A DNA stretch of 64,000 bases, from assembly GCF_000159435.1 (NCBI RefSeq), contig NZ_GG693412.1, positions 21,335 to 85,334 of the forward strand, given 5' to 3'. The DNA is from Limosilactobacillus vaginalis DSM 5837 = ATCC 49540. GTDB taxonomy: Bacteria > Bacillota > Bacilli > Lactobacillales > Lactobacillaceae. Made by a program: the position numbers and the translations under genes. How positions within the stretch are numbered: the stretch's first letter is position 1; each line of letters begins with the position of its first letter. Shown piece by piece: positions 37,382-46,945 of the stretch. The notes under the pieces were generated by a model that saw nothing but the letters and a program-made list of their open reading frames with translations, was not told where the DNA came from and did no database searches.

Positions 37382-37606
37382 AAAAAGAGCCATTCCATCC
37401 TCAAAATATTTTGGGACGAAATGGCTCTTAGTTCCGCGGTACCACCCAAGTTTGACAGTTAAATGTCACCCTCGCGATGGATAACGGCCATCAACCGTGC
37501 GGCATTACCCGCCCACATTTACTTGCACCGGAGTTTCGATCAACAACTTGCACCTACCGTTGTCTCTCTGAATGATCTACTTGAAATGCATCCGTGTTTA
37601 ATATTC
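37382..37606 (-). ncRNA. T-box leader of serS
   Basis: Minus strand: stem I with AGAGAGAC, then the T-box core GGGTGGTACCGCGG (37434-37447) and a terminator AAGAGCCATT/AATGGCTCTT with TTTTT (37382-37431). ACTCCGG in stem I offers a UCC serine codon as specifier, which is plausible but not proved. Confidence 0.88.
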
Positions 37607-37612
37607 GCCATT

Positions 37613-37641
37613 ATCATATTACATCTGGCGTTATTTAGCAA
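37613..37641 (-). promoter_or_regulatory. serS promoter
   Basis: TTGCTA (37636-37641) and TATGAT (37613-37618), 17 bp spacer, on the minus strand. Confidence 0.7.
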
Positions 37642-37664
37642 TCGATATTTTAATAAAATTTATT

Positions 37665-38135
37665 TTAATTTGCATGACGCAAACCAAATAGTGAAGTTAA
37701 CCCGGCAATCCGTAGTCCAAGACCATGAAGAATATTTGTCTTTTTTGGTTCAGCTGGACGATGAATCAACGGTGGACGTGAACTGGTCTTGGTATACCGG
37801 TCATCAAGTCGTTCATTATCAAACTTATTGTAGACAATTACGATCTTTGAATCAGGAGTCCAGGCATTTACCTGTTCACTTGGCAAAAATGCCCGATCAG
37901 GTGCACAGCCTTTAATTTCAGGAGCATCAAATCCAGCCCATTCCTTTGGTGAATCAGGTTGGATAACCCATTGACTATAAGTTACTTGCCCATCTGCTGT
38001 TGGTACCTTACTGCGTTGAAAACGAACAGTTTGTTTGATTTCTTGCTGAGTACCATCAACGTCCACTAAGACGATCGTTCGTGTTGACTTTGCCGTCAGC
38101 GCATCAGTCAATTGTTGTTCTTCTACAGTAACCAT
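37665..38135 (-). CDS. Stand-alone Mub B2-like domain protein without signal peptide
   Basis: 156 aa. Residues about 15-108 resemble a mucin-binding protein B2-type repeat: R-T-I-V-L-V-D-V-D-G-T-Q-Q-E, Q-T-V-R-F-Q-R, G-Q-V-T-Y-S-Q-W and V-N-A-W-T-P-D-S-K-I-V-I-V-Y-N-K. The C-terminus (L-G-L-R-I-A-G-L-T-S-L-F-G-L-R) looks like a decayed hydrophobic tail of an LPXTG anchor, with no LPXTG. No signal peptide is seen, so it should stay in the cytoplasm. Start by ATG at 38135 (GAGG 10 bp upstream) or GTG at 38141. It may be a remnant of a large adhesin or a domesticated domain. Confidence 0.65.
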   Translation of the reverse strand: MVTVEEQQLTDALTAKSTRTIVLVDVDGTQQEIKQTVRFQRSKVPTADGQVTYSQWVIQPDSPKEWAGFDAPEIKGCAPDRAFLPSEQVNAWTPDSKIVIVYNKFDNERLDDRYTKTSSRPPLIHRPAEPKKTNILHGLGLRIAGLTSLFGLRHAN

Positions 38136-38296
38136 CTGCACCTAACCTCACTTACTTTTTAATAATTTATCGAGTATTAACTTAATTCAAGTCAACCATT
38201 ACAGTGCCATTTAACATGTAGTTGTAGACCTTAATATTAAAAATATCAAAACTCGTTTATCAAAATATAAGTATTTATTAAAAATACTTAAAAATA

Positions 38297-38345
38297 AAAA
38301 GCAAACCCAAACATCTAAGTAAAAAAGTGTTTAGGTTTGCTTTAA
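38297..38345 (-). terminator. Terminator of the PgrA-like adhesin
   Basis: AAAGCAAACC and GGTTTGCTTT arms with ACA/TGT inner pairing, just after the adhesin stop. Confidence 0.75.
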
Positions 38346-38368
38346 AACTTATAAATAATCGAGTTTAG

Positions 38369-41300
38369 CTAATCTTCACGTTTGCGTGCAAGACCAAACG
38401 ATGCAGCAAGTCCGGCAAGGCCAAGACCTAGTAATGCAGTTAGGTTATGTGAATCACCAGTTTGTGGCAACCGTGATTGAGCCTTGTGACTAATAACAAC
38501 ACTTGGGGCTTGTTGATGAGCAATCGAACTATTAGCAGTTGCTACTGGAAAGGCTACAGTTGCAGCTACACCATTAGTCGGTCGATAAACAGTAGTAGTT
38601 CCTGCAACTTTTTGACCCTGAGTTGTCACTTTTTCAGAGCCGTTCTCACCAGTTTCACCAATTGTTTGATCCGTGGTTTGTGAACCAGTAGTTTCCGGTT
38701 GTAGTCGTGCAAAGGCTGCTAAATCATCCTTGACAGCTTGCTGGTACTTAGCCAAAGTTGCTTGATCCTGGGCTAACTGTTGCTGATCCTTTTGAAGCTG
38801 AGCCTTTAGATCCGCAATTGTAGTATCACTAGTAGTCTTAACAAGTGCAGCATTTGCGGCATCCAATTCAGTCTTCTTGGTAGCTAAGACTTTTTGGCTG
38901 TCCTTCAGCGCTGCTTGGTCATTACTCAATTTCTTTTGAAGTTTCTCAACACGGGCAGATAAATTACTTATTTCACCAGGAATTGCAGCAGCAAATTTTG
39001 CATATGATTGCGCAAAGAGTTGCATTGCCAAACTATTCTTTAACTTATTTCCTTCTAGTTGATTTAATTGATCCTGAGCACTCAGTAATTCTTTCTTAGC
39101 GTTATCCAAAGCACTCTTCTTAGCAGTTAAAGTCTCCTGAGCCTTCTTCAAAGCTGATTGGACATTTTGAGCTGCTTGTTGTTTAGTTTTCTGATCCTTT
39201 TGATCAGCAGCTAAGGTCTGTTGAGCAGTTTGCAGATCTGCTTTAGCTTGGTTTAATTCCTTAGCTTGGTCGTCCTTTGATTTACCAGCGGCATCTAAAG
39301 CAGCCTTCTTTTCATTAACTTGACCTTGGGTTGCATTGGCTTTAGCTTGCGCGTCAGTAACCTCTCGTTGCTTAGTTGTCACTGCTTCTTGAGCTGTTTG
39401 AGCCTTCTTCTTAGCTGAATCAAGTTTTTGTTGAGCAGTTGTAACGGCATCAGAAACTGTCTTTACTTCTGCTTGATCATTTTCAACAGTTTCTAATGCA
39501 GTTTTAGCTTCTTGTTCAGCCTTATCAGAAGTAACTTTCTTTTGATCATAGTCTTGTTGGGCGGTATTAATGTCATCTTGACTAACATTTGACTGTTGGT
39601 CAATTCCTGGAGTTGTAGCGCCTTGAGCTAATTTGGTCTTAACCTCAGGAGTAGCATTGGCATCGCTGATGAAGTTGAAGTGGATAAATCCTTCACTATC
39701 AACTCCAACATTGAGGTATTGCTTACCAATAATATTTCCGTTTGGATCCAGTGAGATTGCGTTTCCACCTTGTGAGGTATTTACATTATATTGAGGATCA
39801 TTTAAGAGCGCTGTAGTATGTCCACCAAATCCAGGTCCACTGACATTGTTGATTATGTTGTCATAAAACATCATAGCCATAATGGCATCATAGACGGTTT
39901 CCTTCAAATTATCCATATTGGGTTTAACAGGGTTAAGGTCAATTTGATTTCTTCCTGAGCCACTAACATTTTCACCAACGTAAGCTTCCCCTAGTCCAAG
40001 ATCTTTAGCAACATACTTAAGGTTTTTGTTATGAGACTTTTGGCTAAATCGCCAAACTGAGGGATCATAACCTTTTGTAAGTAATTGACTACCTATTTCG
40101 GTTGCCCCTTTAGAAACTTCAAGATAACCTCGAGTAATATTCTGTCCCCCATCCGCTGCTATCTGTTTACGGATTCGATTAATTACATTTGCAGTGAATT
40201 CATTCAATTCTTCTTTCTGACTGTCTGTCAGGTTATGGATGTCAATTAATTCTTTTTGATCACTTGCATTATGTTTAAAATTATCATTTACAAAGTAAGT
40301 AGTTTTTCCGTTTACCGTGCTTTCCCAAGTTGTCTGAAAGTGTTCATTCAGTTTACTTCCATTATCCACAATCGCCTCTTTAACGTACTCTTGAATGGCT
40401 TGGGAGGCTTTCGTTGGTTCTGCATGTGGATTAAAGCCCGCAAAAGCATCCGTAAACCCTGCTGGCACCTTAGCTGGAGCTTGTTGAGCAATCGGATCAC
40501 TCTCACTGGCAGTGCCGTTCTTCAATGCATCCAACTTAGCCTTAGCTTGCTCCATTGTTTCCTTGGCACTTTGAGCTGCCTGTTGTTTGCCCTGAGCAGT
40601 ATTTTGATCAGCAGTAAGTTTATCCTGAGCAGCCTTCGCATCTTGTTGGGCCTTAGTTAAGTCATCATTAGCATTATCCACTGCCTGCTTGGCTGTTTCC
40701 AATCCAGTCTGTGCTTGGTTTAATTTGTTTTGGGCATCCGTAACTGCTTGCTGATCGTTTTGAAGCTTTTCTTGAAGCCGGCTAACTTCCTGTTGGAGTG
40801 TAGCAACATCTGCATGAGAAGCATTCTGGAGATCAGTTACCTTTTGTTGAGCAGTCTTAACAGCGTTTTGGTCTGTATTTACTTTTTGATTGGCCTGATC
40901 AGCAGCTTGTCGAGCGGTATCAACAGCGGTACTCTTCGCATCTACATCATCACTTGCCTGATTAAAGGCTATTTGAGCTGCTTCTTGCTTTGATTGAGCA
41001 TCCCGAACAGCAGCTTGAGCCTGTTGAAGAGTGGCAGCTGAACTAGCTGATGATGAACTGGATGTAGCACTGGAGCCGGCAGAAGCACTGCCACTAGTGC
41101 TAGATGATGCACTACTACTTGTACTTGATGAACCACTGGTAGACCCACTAGTACTTGCCGAAGAACTAGTAGCTGAGGAACTGCTTGTCGATGCAGAACT
41201 AGATGCTGAGCCAGCACTTGACTGAGCAGCATTTAATTGTTCCTGAGCTGCGGATAGATCCTGTTGATCTTGATCTACAGTAACTTGCTTAGCTTGAACA

Positions 41301-41641
41301 TCAGCAAGTTGTTGATCATATGCACTTTGAGCTGCTTGTTGCCTTTGCTGAGCAGCTGACAAAATTGATTGACCATGTTCTTGAGCAGTCTGAGCATTCC
41401 GCAATGCTGCTTCATCACTAGCGACATTCTGTTAGTCCTGACTAACCTTTTGTTGGTAATCATTAACAGCTTGCTGATCACTAGCTAATTTAGCTTTCAA
41501 CTGATTAGCAGTTGACTGACCAGTAGAATTTGTTGCCTGTGGATTATCAGCCGCATGAGCAGTATTCGTTGCCCCGATCAACGTAATTCCCGCCAAGATA
41601 GCAGTACTAATTAAAAATTTATTTTTGAAACTATCTTTCAT
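38369..41641 (-). pseudogene. SEC10/PgrA-type LPXTG surface protein with an early stop codon
   Basis: From the ATG at 41641 (GGAGGGG upstream) the frame gives a signal peptide (K-N-K-F-L-I-S-T-A-I-L-A-G-I-T-L-I-G-A, cut near A-H-A-A-D) and coiled-coil sequence, then a TAA at 41432-41434 (codon 70). The same frame stays open for 1011 codons after the Met at 41404: Ser-rich linker, long Gln/Ala/Lys coiled coils, a globular SEC10/PgrA-like domain (about 38% to 58% of the length), more coiled coil, and L-P-Q-T-G-D-S with a hydrophobic tail and K-R-E-D. Without read-through the anchored part lacks a signal peptide, so the protein would not reach the surface. All but one codon is intact, so the lesion is recent. 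Confidence 0.85.
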
Positions 41642-41836
41642 TAATTACCCCTCCAAATAATCATTTCTAGACATAGTCGGCTTTATTGTACCTCTCTTAT
41701 ATAAATACAAGCAATTCATTTTAAAGATGATTACTTAGTTAAAAGTTAATGCACTAATTTTTCTTATCTTTATAAGATGGTTTTTATTATCAATGTTATA
41801 ATTAAGCCGTATTACAAATTGGGAGTGTGATAGGTT

Positions 41837-44800
41837 ATGAATAAGCGGATAGATAAAAAACGGAAAAAGCTAATCGTAAATACAAGCAAAGTTAAACAGC
41901 GGTTTGGTATTCGTAAACTAACGACCGGTGTAACCTCTGTCTTACTGGGCGCATTCTTAATATGGGGGGGTGGAGCCACTGCTCAAGCAGCAGAAGGTAC
42001 GCCTACAAATGATAATGAGGAATCTAGCAATATTAGTAACGATTCTTCAAATATTAAAGATGTAAAAGAGGTAACCTTACCTACTTCCCAAGAATCAGCT
42101 GATAAGACTAATGTTGCTCCTTCAACAACTAATTCTCCACAAGAAGCCGAACAACCTGCTCCGACTACTATTAATGAGAAAAAAAGTGATAAAGCGGTCG
42201 TACAAAGTTCTAATGTTGCAAATAAAGAAGATGAATCTGCTAATAAAGATCAAGATTATGAAGATAAGCAGTCCTCAATTCTCAAAATTCAGAATAATCA
42301 ACAAATTAATTCTAATATTTTGAAGAAGAACTTAACCGAAAGTAAGGTTGAAGACAGCTTAAAAGATTTTCACTTTACAGGTGCGATTAGCTCATTCAAA
42401 AATACCACTGCGGGAAAAGACGAGAACTATTTAACCTTTAAAGATGGCGATACTGCTGAAATAGCCTATCAAATACAAGGATTTGGCGGTACCGGTTCAA
42501 AGTCTGGGTTTTTTTATGATACACCTAATAGTTACCTACTATTGATTCCTAAGGGTTTTGTTGCTGACGGCAAAGTAACTGCTAGTTATGCGTATGGCAA
42601 TTACACTATTAGTAGCCAAGAAGTTTTGCATGGTATCGGTAAAAACGGTGAAGACTATATAAAAATCAACTGTCCTAATACACCATATTATGGAGCTCCA
42701 GTAGCTGCTAAAATTAACCTAACTGCTAAATTAAAAGAAGACGATGGTGGCTATGTTTCCTATAACAATAGCTTACCTTCACCATTTATGGCAATTAATA
42801 ACGGATCATTTTCCAGTAGTAATGATGTTCAGCTAGGTAATACTACTTATCACATTGCAAATAATGAATGGGATCAAAACTTAAATTATACTTTAATTCC
42901 TGGTAAACAAGCTCTTGACTCAAATAATTTTAATATATCCAGCTCTACTGTTGAACTCCATCCTGGTGATACCACAAATAGTGGATATGAACAGTTGAAC
43001 GCTACCATTAACTTAACTCATCACGTTGAAAATGGTGATTATTTGGACTTTCATCTTGGTCTCCCATTACAAGACGGAAAAATTCTTCCTTACGATACTC
43101 AATTAAGTGATGGCTTTGATGCTAAATATCAGGGAACTACTATTGGACATGTCTTTAAGATGGATGGGTATTACCGCCTTGTCTTCAATACTGCAGTCAA
43201 CCAATTCTTCGGTAATTCTGGTTCAAGCTTTACAGATACATTTCACTTAAAATGGAATTCAGGGACAGCAAATCCTGCCATACGTAAGCCTACTTCAGTA
43301 ACTGATCATAATTTTGGTAAGCCTTTCGTTTACCAATACACCAGTGACAAAAATCAAAATCAAGAGTTGTTTGGTTACACCCCAACCAATGACGTCAATA
43401 TCGGCGGTAAAGTTAGTGCTAGTGGTTTAACCATTGGTGGACAATATATCTATCACGGAAAAATTCTTCAATGCAATCAATCGAATGGCTCTAGTGTAGT
43501 CTTTTCAATCAACAGAATATGGGACAAAAATAACCACGTTCAAATATACACCAACTGGTATAACAACGAAGCAGTTTCCATTGCTATCAAAGCAAAGGAT
43601 CCTTCCAAGAGTGCAAGTAATAACTTTGCAATTACTGTTATTGTGGGTCAAAACCCATATTTAACCTACAACTGGACTAGCGATACGGATCTTGCTAATC
43701 AAATTAAAAAAACTATTGCTTACTATCACACTCACGAATTGTCTAACCCAATTCAAAATGATAATAATATTCTAACTCAAGACAAAGATACTAAAGGTGC
43801 ACAGTTACCAGACGGTAGCGTCACCGTTACTCATGAAGAAAAAATCGAAAACGGTGTAGTTACAAGAACCTATCACGTTAAAATTTCAAATCCTGAGGTC
43901 GAATTAGACGGTGCAATTTCTCCCTTAGGTGTTTCTGCAAGCGGTTTTACAATGCCCGATAACATTAGAAGCTATTCGGAAGATGTCGCTAACGCAGAAG
44001 CAAATAAAAAAGGAAACTTTGGTGGTACTGACGATCTTTCTGCTAACACTTCAAACGAGACACTGAAAAAGGCATTGGAAGATACTGATACCATAAAAGT
44101 TGCTATCTCAAATGAAAGTGAAACTACTTCAAAAAATGTTTCTGGAGTTTTAGGTAGTCCCTGGTTTGCCAAAATTGGTTATTCTGGATCTAATTTAGGG
44201 CCAAATGGTGATGACCCATCTAACTACATCACAACTAAGTTAATATTTAAGGATGATTCTGGAAACGTCGTTGGCCCAAGCGATGGGTTTAAGTTCCAAG
44301 GTAAATCTGGCACCACTATTTCCTTTAATGGCGTTGAACAGGAATTAGTAGATCTCATAAACCAAGGCTACAATATTGATCACGTTGCCAGCAAATCAGG
44401 TAATACCGAAACGACTATCTCCCCTTCAGGCGATAAAAATAAGATTAGTTCATATAATTTTGGTAATATCTCAACAGCTAGTGCAACGCCTGATGAGTTT
44501 ATTGTGTATTTGAAGGCAAGTCATGCTCCAATCACTGATACTTCCAAGAAGGTTACGGAAACTGTTCATTACATCTTCCAAGATGAAAATGGTCAGGTCC
44601 TCAACACACCTACTCGTGATGATCACCATGCTGAATTGGACTTCACTGGTACTAAACCTTATGGTTCTAAGGACTCTGATCCATTCACTTATGACGACGG
44701 TAAAACCTTTAACGCCGTTACCATTGATCCGCAACTCGGATTCAAGCTCATCTCAGCTAAGACTGCTGATGGCACTGATGTCTTAGACGGTAACTCCGAA

Positions 44801-45607
44801 GGCATTAACCACAACACTCCAAATGTCGTCGTCAATGTCATCTTCAAGGCCCAACCGCAAGCTGACCTAACTGATACCAAGAACGTTACGGAAACGATTA
44901 AATACGTCTTCCAAGATGCAAATGGTCACGTGATTACTTCGACTTCGCGGAAGGCTGATTCGCAGACCTTGACCTTCACTGGGACGCGGGCGGATAAGAA
45001 TGATCAATTCGCTTATGACGAACCGAAGTCATTTGATGCGGTTGCCATTGCTGCGCAAGCCGGCTTCGATCTCATCTCCGCTACGAATGATGCTAGTCAT
45101 GCTGACGTCTTAGGCGATAATGCCGTTAAGCAAATCGCTGGCATTAAACACGACTCTGCTCCAGTTAACATCACGGTCGTCTTCAAGGCCCAACCGCAAA
45201 ATAATCCAGGTGGGAATCCACAACCTTCCACCCCAGATAAACCGGTAACCCCTGTACAGCCAAGCACACCTAATACCCCAGAAACACCAGTTGTTCCAAC
45301 CACCCCTGATGTTCCTGGAACAACGCCAGAAACACCAACAACTAATCCAGAAGTTCCTGGTACACCAAGCGTTCCTAATACTTCGGAAGCTCCACACAAA
45401 CAAGAAGTAACTGTTGATACTACAAAGGTTTCCGAAACACCAGTACAAAATATTGGTGAATCTACAGAAACTAAACAGCAAGGACAGAAGTTGCCACAAA
45501 CCTCTAACCAAAACGGCTCTCATCTTGCCCTTGCAGGATTAGCCGTAACAGCTATTGCTAGTTTGTTTGGTATTACTGGAGAACGTAAGCGAAAAGGTAA
45601 AAACTAA
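41837..45607 (+). CDS. Large cell-wall-anchored adhesin with Mub B2-like repeats
   Basis: 1256 aa. The signal peptide is of the YSIRK-like type (R-F-G-I-R-K-L-T-T-G-V-T-S-V-L-L-G-A). A Ser/Asn/Glu-rich linker leads to a beta-rich region (about 180-890), then two MucBP/Mub B2-like repeats (each starting V-T-E-T-[VI]-[HK]-Y-[IV]-F-Q-D and ending V-x-V-x-F-K-A-Q-P-Q). A Pro/Thr-rich wall stretch follows, then L-P-Q-T-S, a hydrophobic tail and K-R-K-G-K. The anchor has Ser in place of Gly. The second repeat is visibly richer in G+C than the rest. Divergent from the PgrA-like gene. Ligand not known; mucus or epithelium is likely from the family. Confidence 0.88.
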   Translation: MNKRIDKKRKKLIVNTSKVKQRFGIRKLTTGVTSVLLGAFLIWGGGATAQAAEGTPTNDNEESSNISNDSSNIKDVKEVTLPTSQESADKTNVAPSTTNSPQEAEQPAPTTINEKKSDKAVVQSSNVANKEDESANKDQDYEDKQSSILKIQNNQQINSNILKKNLTESKVEDSLKDFHFTGAISSFKNTTAGKDENYLTFKDGDTAEIAYQIQGFGGTGSKSGFFYDTPNSYLLLIPKGFVADGKVTASYAYGNYTISSQEVLHGIGKNGEDYIKINCPNTPYYGAPVAAKINLTAKLKEDDGGYVSYNNSLPSPFMAINNGSFSSSNDVQLGNTTYHIANNEWDQNLNYTLIPGKQALDSNNFNISSSTVELHPGDTTNSGYEQLNATINLTHHVENGDYLDFHLGLPLQDGKILPYDTQLSDGFDAKYQGTTIGHVFKMDGYYRLVFNTAVNQFFGNSGSSFTDTFHLKWNSGTANPAIRKPTSVTDHNFGKPFVYQYTSDKNQNQELFGYTPTNDVNIGGKVSASGLTIGGQYIYHGKILQCNQSNGSSVVFSINRIWDKNNHVQIYTNWYNNEAVSIAIKAKDPSKSASNNFAITVIVGQNPYLTYNWTSDTDLANQIKKTIAYYHTHELSNPIQNDNNILTQDKDTKGAQLPDGSVTVTHEEKIENGVVTRTYHVKISNPEVELDGAISPLGVSASGFTMPDNIRSYSEDVANAEANKKGNFGGTDDLSANTSNETLKKALEDTDTIKVAISNESETTSKNVSGVLGSPWFAKIGYSGSNLGPNGDDPSNYITTKLIFKDDSGNVVGPSDGFKFQGKSGTTISFNGVEQELVDLINQGYNIDHVASKSGNTETTISPSGDKNKISSYNFGNISTASATPDEFIVYLKASHAPITDTSKKVTETVHYIFQDENGQVLNTPTRDDHHAELDFTGTKPYGSKDSDPFTYDDGKTFNAVTIDPQLGFKLISAKTADGTDVLDGNSEGINHNTPNVVVNVIFKAQPQADLTDTKNVTETIKYVFQDANGHVITSTSRKADSQTLTFTGTRADKNDQFAYDEPKSFDAVAIAAQAGFDLISATNDASHADVLGDNAVKQIAGIKHDSAPVNITVVFKAQPQNNPGGNPQPSTPDKPVTPVQPSTPNTPETPVVPTTPDVPGTTPETPTTNPEVPGTPSVPNTSEAPHKQEVTVDTTKVSETPVQNIGESTETKQQGQKLPQTSNQNGSHLALAGLAVTAIASLFGITGERKRKGKN

Positions 45608-45626
45608 TCGTTTATAAAAATGAAAA

Positions 45627-45658
45627 GCCTCAAGACTAAATTTAGTCTTGAGGTTTTT
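45627..45658. terminator. Terminator of the large adhesin gene
   Basis: GCCTCAAGACTAA pairs with TTAGTCTTGAGG, then TTTTTT. Confidence 0.85.
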
Positions 45659-45691
45659 TGATCTACCATAGCAACTATTAAATTTATTTCA

Positions 45692-46789
45692 TCAATCCAT
45701 CCCATACAATTCAGCCATCTGTAAAATAAACTCTCCCATAAAAGGTAATGAGAAAGCTACTTTACCATAGCCAGCTTCGACAATGACCTGGCTATCAATA
45801 AGTCGCTTGCGGTATTGAGAAATATAATTGGTATTTTTTCCCATTTGTTGTCGAATTTCACTGATCTCAACGACATTTTCTTTACTTTTAGCCATCGTTA
45901 ACAAAAACTGCCGATCTGTTGGTGAAAGTTCCGAAACGATTTTTGTATAAGCGTTCCGAAAGAGATCGTGTTTAAATAGTGACAGAACGTTATCAACATC
46001 TTCCTCCGTTACCTGAGTATCAGAGTGTTGCCAAACATAATATCCTAAATCCTGAAAGGCATATGCATAACCCTTAGTTAGCTTTGTCATTTTCATTAAG
46101 GTTGAATTACTAATTTCTTTATCCGCACGTTCAAAAGCCTTTTGATAACGATACTTAATATCAAAAGGATCGAGTGGCCCCAATGGAATCCTGCCACTCC
46201 GTAGTAAGAAGGTTAGTACATCATTATTCTGCAACTCCGAAACGTTCTTCGGTAATCCCGTCATCATAATATTAATTGGGTAGTTCTTCAACACCATTAT
46301 TTGATAAATTGAAGCTAGATTTACTATTTCTGGCGTTTCTTTCACTTCATCAATTGCAATTAATAATGATTGATTGTGTTTTTTCAAAACTTTTAACATT
46401 TCTTCTAGCAAGAGTTGATATGTTGTTTGTGAATCAGCAATATTAAAATCAATCTCAAAACCAAACGCTGAAAACTTAACACCATCAATCATGTTTAGTG
46501 CTTGTTTAATCTTACTGTTAGCTTCTCGATAAACACTTTGAATTAGTGTTTCTAACAGATCGTTGGTCATGGCTAAATAAACGATTATCCAGTCATCCTT
46601 TTTCTCTAATTTGGACGTAATATCTGCTAAAAGTGATGTTTTCCCCACTCCACGCATTCCATAAATCATCGAAGTTTGGTATGGTCCCGTACCGTCTTCA
46701 AGAGACTGCACTACATTATCTACAATTTTTTCTCTCCCTAAATATATTTGCGGAACCTTACCAAAATTTGGATCAAACGGATTTTTCAT
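45692..46789 (-). CDS. AAA ATPase with C-terminal winged helix, paralogue 2
   Basis: 365 aa, collinear with the protein at 33714-34817 (N-P-F-[ND]-P-[SN]-F-G-[RK]-V-P at the start, Y-G-M-R-G-x-G-K-T-x-L at the P-loop, Walker B L-L-I-A-I-D-E-V, and G-L-P-[NK]-x-V-S-E-L-Q-N). The C-terminal winged helix has N-Y-I-S-Q-Y-R-K-R-L-I. Similarity continues to the end (V-A-F-[TS]-L-P-F). The upstream repeats use AGATCT instead of TATACT but keep the 10 bp phase, which suggests a paralogue-specific operator. No signal peptide or partner gene. Function unknown. Confidence 0.75.
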   Translation of the reverse strand: MKNPFDPNFGKVPQIYLGREKIVDNVVQSLEDGTGPYQTSMIYGMRGVGKTSLLADITSKLEKKDDWIIVYLAMTNDLLETLIQSVYREANSKIKQALNMIDGVKFSAFGFEIDFNIADSQTTYQLLLEEMLKVLKKHNQSLLIAIDEVKETPEIVNLASIYQIMVLKNYPINIMMTGLPKNVSELQNNDVLTFLLRSGRIPLGPLDPFDIKYRYQKAFERADKEISNSTLMKMTKLTKGYAYAFQDLGYYVWQHSDTQVTEEDVDNVLSLFKHDLFRNAYTKIVSELSPTDRQFLLTMAKSKENVVEISEIRQQMGKNTNYISQYRKRLIDSQVIVEAGYGKVAFSLPFMGEFILQMAELYGMD

Positions 46790-46811
46790 TGTTAATTACC
46801 CCATTAATTTT

Positions 46812-46876
46812 AGATCTTTAATTTAATTTTAGATCTCTTTAGATCTTCCGTCCAGATTTTAGATCTCTTTAGATCT
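46812..46876 (-). repeat. Phased operator-like repeats before ATPase paralogue 2
   Basis: AGATCT starts at 46812, 46831, 46841, 46861 and 46871. Two clear pairs have 10 bp phasing, 30 bp apart, each preceded by TTT. The single proximal word at 46812 is 19 bp from the next. Confidence 0.85.
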
Positions 46877-46945
46877 TGCTAGTATTTCATCAGCATTAAT
46901 AACAAAAAGAGCTACCCACTTCAATGAGTAACTCCTTAGTACTAA

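Noticed and set aside
40970-41240. Long open frames opposite the Ser-rich part of the PgrA-like gene
   Set aside because: They mirror a low-complexity Ser/Thr-coding stretch and have no ribosome site.
45097-45523. Open frames opposite the Pro/Thr-rich wall region of the large adhesin
   Set aside because: They are shadows of a repetitive coding stretch, with Gly/Trp-rich nonsense products.
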